DNA from: Clostridium sp. AWRP
Lineage (GTDB): Bacteria > Bacillota > Clostridia > Clostridiales > Clostridiaceae
Assembly (NCBI RefSeq): GCF_004006395.2
Contig: NZ_CP029758.2
Coordinates: 3,782,001 to 3,846,000 of the forward strand
Length of the DNA: 64,000 nucleotides
Reading direction: 5' to 3'
In this document: positions 61,512 through 64,000 of the stretch, one piece after another
Layout of the letters: every line of letters begins with the position of its first letter
How positions within the stretch are numbered: position 1 is the stretch's first letter
Translations under genes and position numbers: made by a program
The notes under the pieces: model-generated
What the model was told of the DNA's origin: nothing
Seen by the model: the letters and a program-made list of their open reading frames with translations, nothing else
Databases searched by the model: none

Positions 61512-62402
61512 CTAAATTATTCCTCTGATTTCACTTAAATCTTTTATATTTTCATCTTTCATGTATTTATCTATACCATCTATTATATCTAAACATATAT
61601 CTGGTTTTATAAAGTTTGCAGTACCTACCTGAATGGCAGAAGCTCCTGCCATTATAAATTCTATCGCATCTTGAAAGCTTACTATTCCACCTATTCCAAC
61701 TACAGGAACTTTTACAGCTTTTGAAACTTCATATACCATTCTTAATGCAATAGGTTTTATTGCCGGACCTGACAATCCGGCAGTTATATTATTAAATACT
61801 GCCTTCCTATTTTTAATATCTACAGCCATAGCCTTAAATGTATTTACAAGGGATAAGCTATCCGCTCCTGCATCGCAGCACTTATAAGCCATATCTACTA
61901 TATCTTCAGCATTAGGAGATAACTTCACCATAAGTGGTTTTTTGCAGACTTTCCTTACAGCACTTACTATTTCATAAGCTACCTTCGATTTTATTCCAAA
62001 AGCCATACCCCCACTTTTTACATTAGGGCAAGATATGTTCAATTCTATAATGTCTACATCCGAGCTACTTAGCTTCTCCACGGATTCAACATAATCATTT
62101 ATAGTACTTCCGCCTATGTTAGCTATAACAACTGTATTAAATTTTTTCATTTTAGGAAGTTCAAAATTTATAAAATGTTCTACTCCTGGATTTTGAAGTC
62201 CCACACTATTTAATATACCTGCTTTAGTTTCATAGCTTCTTATGCCGTCATTTCCTTCTTTTCTTTTTAATGTAAGACCCTTAGAACATATTCCTCCCAA
62301 TTTTGATACATTATAAATTTGATTATATTCTTCACCAAATCCAAAGGTTCCAGATGCTCCGATTACAGGATTTTTTAAATTCACACCGCATATATCTATC
62401 AA
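61512..62402 (-). CDS. pyrD: Dihydroorotate dehydrogenase B (NAD+), catalytic subunit
   Basis: 296 residues from a TTG start. Class 1 FMN barrel: GASGTFGFGEEYN, then NISCPNVKSGGMAFG with the catalytic cysteine, VKLSPN and the phosphate site VGIGGIVSFQDAIEF. The cysteine base and the pyrK gene next door mark the 1B heterotetramer, which passes electrons to NAD+. Confidence 0.94.
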   Translation of the reverse strand: MIDICGVNLKNPVIGASGTFGFGEEYNQIYNVSKLGGICSKGLTLKRKEGNDGIRSYETKAGILNSVGLQNPGVEHFINFELPKMKKFNTVVIANIGGSTINDYVESVEKLSSSDVDIIELNISCPNVKSGGMAFGIKSKVAYEIVSAVRKVCKKPLMVKLSPNAEDIVDMAYKCCDAGADSLSLVNTFKAMAVDIKNRKAVFNNITAGLSGPAIKPIALRMVYEVSKAVKVPVVGIGGIVSFQDAIEFIMAGASAIQVGTANFIKPDICLDIIDGIDKYMKDENIKDLSEIRGII

Positions 62403-62430
62403 TTGGTTAAACTTCCTTTCCCCTTATATA

Positions 62431-62495
62431 TTTAGGCACTTGAAAGAAAATAGTCCAGTATACTGACTACTTATTCCTTTAAAAATGCCTTAAAG
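62431..62495. repeat. Palindromic pyr-spacer repeat, copy 1
   Basis: TTAGGCACTTGAAAGAAAA (62431-62450) then TATACTGACT and TTAAAAATGCCTTAA (62479-62493) form an imperfect hairpin between pyrD and pyrK. A longer, similar copy lies between pyrK and pyrF (63282-63364). Confidence 0.6.
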
Positions 62496-62497
62496 CA

Positions 62498-63250
62498 TTA
62501 CAATACTATATCGCTTCCTAAGAAAACTGGTCCATCTTTGCATGCTCGTTTATTACCTTTAATAGTACTGCAAGTACATACAAGACATGCTCCCACTCCA
62601 CAGGCCATACGATTTTCCATTGAAACATATACGGTTACCTGCTTTTTTCTACACATACTTATTACTTTTTTCATCATGACTTCCGGTCCACAGCATAATA
62701 CAGTATCATAGAGTTCAGGCCTAAATTCATCAGTTACATAGCCCTTTGTACCCTGACTTCCCGTTTCTGTAGAAATGTGTATGTCATCTACAAAAGGTTT
62801 AAATTTATCTATAGAATACACACTATCTCTAAAACCAGCATAAAGATCTAATTTACAATTCTCATGTTGTTTTCTTATACTTTGAGCAAGATAAAACATT
62901 GGGGCAATTCCTATACCTCCTGCAATAATAGCAGTTTTTGTCTTCAAATCCTCTATATCAAATCCATTTCCCAAAGGCCCTAGAAGTTTTATTTCATCGC
63001 CAGCTTTCAATTTGCTTAACTTTTCAGTACCTTCCCCTACTACTTGATATAAGAAAACTATTTTATTTGTATCTAAATAATGTATGCTTATAGGCCTTGA
63101 AAGCAGCGGTTCTAGTTCCCAACATCTCAGCATATAAAACTGACCTGGTTTGCCCTTAAGTTTTCCGTGAATTTCAAGTTTATAAATACCTTCAGCTGTT
63201 TTTTCATTTTTATATACTTTTTCAGTGGTATAGCTTAACTCATTTTTCAA
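62498..63250 (-). CDS. pyrK: Dihydroorotate dehydrogenase B electron transfer subunit
   Basis: 250 residues from a TTG start. FAD site RPISIHY (about 52-58), NAD-binding AGGIGIAPMFYLA (about 110) and a C-terminal [2Fe-2S] site with four Cys in CGVGACLVC, then CKDG. It moves electrons from the PyrD flavin to NAD+. Confidence 0.93.
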   Translation of the reverse strand: MKNELSYTTEKVYKNEKTAEGIYKLEIHGKLKGKPGQFYMLRCWELEPLLSRPISIHYLDTNKIVFLYQVVGEGTEKLSKLKAGDEIKLLGPLGNGFDIEDLKTKTAIIAGGIGIAPMFYLAQSIRKQHENCKLDLYAGFRDSVYSIDKFKPFVDDIHISTETGSQGTKGYVTDEFRPELYDTVLCCGPEVMMKKVISMCRKKQVTVYVSMENRMACGVGACLVCTCSTIKGNKRACKDGPVFLGSDIVL

Positions 63251-63281
63251 TGCATTTCTTCTCCATTTCTAAATATTTTTT

Positions 63282-63364
63282 GATACCTTAAGGCATTTGA
63301 AAGAAAACAGCAAGTCAAAAATACACTAGCATACTGACTGGTTATTTCTTTGAAAATACCTTAA
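63282..63364. repeat. Palindromic pyr-spacer repeat, copy 2
   Basis: CCTTAAGGCATTTGAAAGAAA at the left is mirrored by TTTCTTTGAAAATACCTTAA at the right, with TACTGACT inside. The right arm supplies the last codons and stop of pyrF. Confidence 0.6.
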
Positions 63365-64000
63365 ATATATCATCTCTAATCCTAATACACTCTTCTCTAG
63401 CACATTCTCCATAATTCTTTTCACCATTTTCCCTTTTTCTATATGCTAGAAGTATTCCTCTTGAAGAATTCACTACACCGCCGTTGCCCTCTTTAAGATA
63501 AGCAGCAATGTCTTGTGCTGTTCCCCCTTGGGCTCCATATCCAGGTATTAAGAAAAATACACTGTCTAAATTCCTCCTAAGCTGTACTCCCTCTTCTTGA
63601 TGAGTACACCCTATTACCCCACCTATGGAACTATAGCCACAGTCTCCTAAATATTTCTTTCCAAGAAAATTTACTTTTTCTCCTACTATATTGTAAAGTT
63701 TTTTATCTTCTTTAGTATCTATATATTGAATATCTTCTGCTCCTCTATTTGACGTACGTATAAGCACAAACATTCCCTTATTGTCATTTTCAATATAAGG
63801 TAAATAGGGTTCTAATGTATCAAATCCCATATAAGGATTTAAAGTTATGAAATCACTTTCAAATTCACCTTTAAAATGTGCCTTTGCATACATTTCTGCT
63901 GTTTTTGCTATATCTCCTCTTTTGATATCTGCAATCGTTAAAACCTTCTTATTTCTTATATACTTCAAGGTTTTACTATAGGCCCTGAGTCCTTCCATAC
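63342..64000 (-). CDS. pyrF: Orotidine 5'-phosphate decarboxylase (type 2), 5' part outside window
   Basis: At least 218 residues visible, with the start beyond base 64000; the first Met here is internal, because the family has about 60 more N-terminal residues. ADIKRGDIAKTA carries the catalytic Asp-Lys-Asp set of the type 2 enzyme. TLNPYMGFDTL, GYGAQGGTAQDI and GGVVNSSRGILLAY complete the phosphate-binding sites. It removes CO2 from OMP to give UMP. Its C-terminal end is encoded within a palindromic repeat. Confidence 0.93.
   Translation of the reverse strand, partial: MEGLRAYSKTLKYIRNKKVLTIADIKRGDIAKTAEMYAKAHFKGEFESDFITLNPYMGFDTLEPYLPYIENDNKGMFVLIRTSNRGAEDIQYIDTKEDKKLYNIVGEKVNFLGKKYLGDCGYSSIGGVIGCTHQEEGVQLRRNLDSVFFLIPGYGAQGGTAQDIAAYLKEGNGGVVNSSRGILLAYRKRENGEKNYGECAREECIRIRDDIFKVFSKK

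Noticed and set aside
1..64000. tRNA or rRNA genes
   Set aside because: No cloverleaf with GGTTCGAATCC-type arm or rRNA block was noticed; a dedicated tRNA scan would be decisive.

Overview
The window is AT-rich (about 30% G+C by eye) and its gene content points to a spore-forming, motile, anaerobic Firmicute of Clostridium sensu stricto type: tig-clpP-clpX-lon-engB and pyrF-pyrK-pyrD-pyrE blocks, a giant 2-hydroxyacyl-CoA dehydratase-type activase, DUF1858 proteins, an EFR1-type flavodoxin/ferredoxin, many chemoreceptors, strong AGGAGG-like ribosome binding sites and frequent TTG/GTG starts. The gene set recalls the C. ljungdahlii / C. kluyveri / C. carboxidivorans group, but I cannot name a species.

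1-22 kb is a signalling and accessory region. After the tail of an ABC permease come two chemoreceptors (one soluble with a PocR sensor, one membrane-bound with a very small ectodomain). Next is an RsbR-RsbS-RsbT-PP2C stressosome-type module that ends in a hybrid histidine kinase, preceded by an AraC-type response regulator and a REC-histidine kinase; a divergent PAS-SARP regulator faces them. There is no sigma factor or anti-sigma gene in the cluster, so its output is probably the phosphorelay. Then come a CMD-family protein, a secreted serine hydrolase, a nitroreductase, a SHOCT protein, a FIST-chemoreceptor pair, and a GntR(YtrA)-ABC operon with a visible tandem duplication.

20.5-31.7 kb has been rearranged. 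A large serine recombinase ends next to a solute-binding-protein gene that is cut off after about 83 residues. Its likely ATPase and permease partners lie 5 kb away on the other strand, beyond the 1431-residue activase. An EFR1 protein and a lipoprotein gene frameshifted by a clean 13-bp tandem duplication follow.

31.7-52 kb is mixed housekeeping: transglutaminase, recX, M16 peptidase, DEAD helicase, flavin reductase, greA, yitT, a short cis-prenyltransferase, a CDF transporter, two DUF1858 proteins, apbE, cobC-cobS-cobU, perR, a lone solute-binding protein, a WYL regulator and a CPBP protease. The most striking item here is a complete SAM-I riboswitch (promoter, aptamer, terminator) at 38.3-38.5 kb with no gene downstream on its own strand. 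It points antisense into the flavin reductase gene.

52-64 kb holds conserved protein quality control (engB, lon, clpX, clpP, tig) and pyrimidine biosynthesis (pyrE, pyrD, pyrK, and pyrF cut by the window edge), all on the minus strand.

Several short non-coding repeat families are scattered through the spacers: a GTTTCTA-ended family (3 copies), a two-hairpin IS605-like element (2 copies), an AATTAATAGTTAAGAATGAA element, and a palindromic pair inside the pyr operon. No tRNA, rRNA, CRISPR array or complete insertion sequence was seen.
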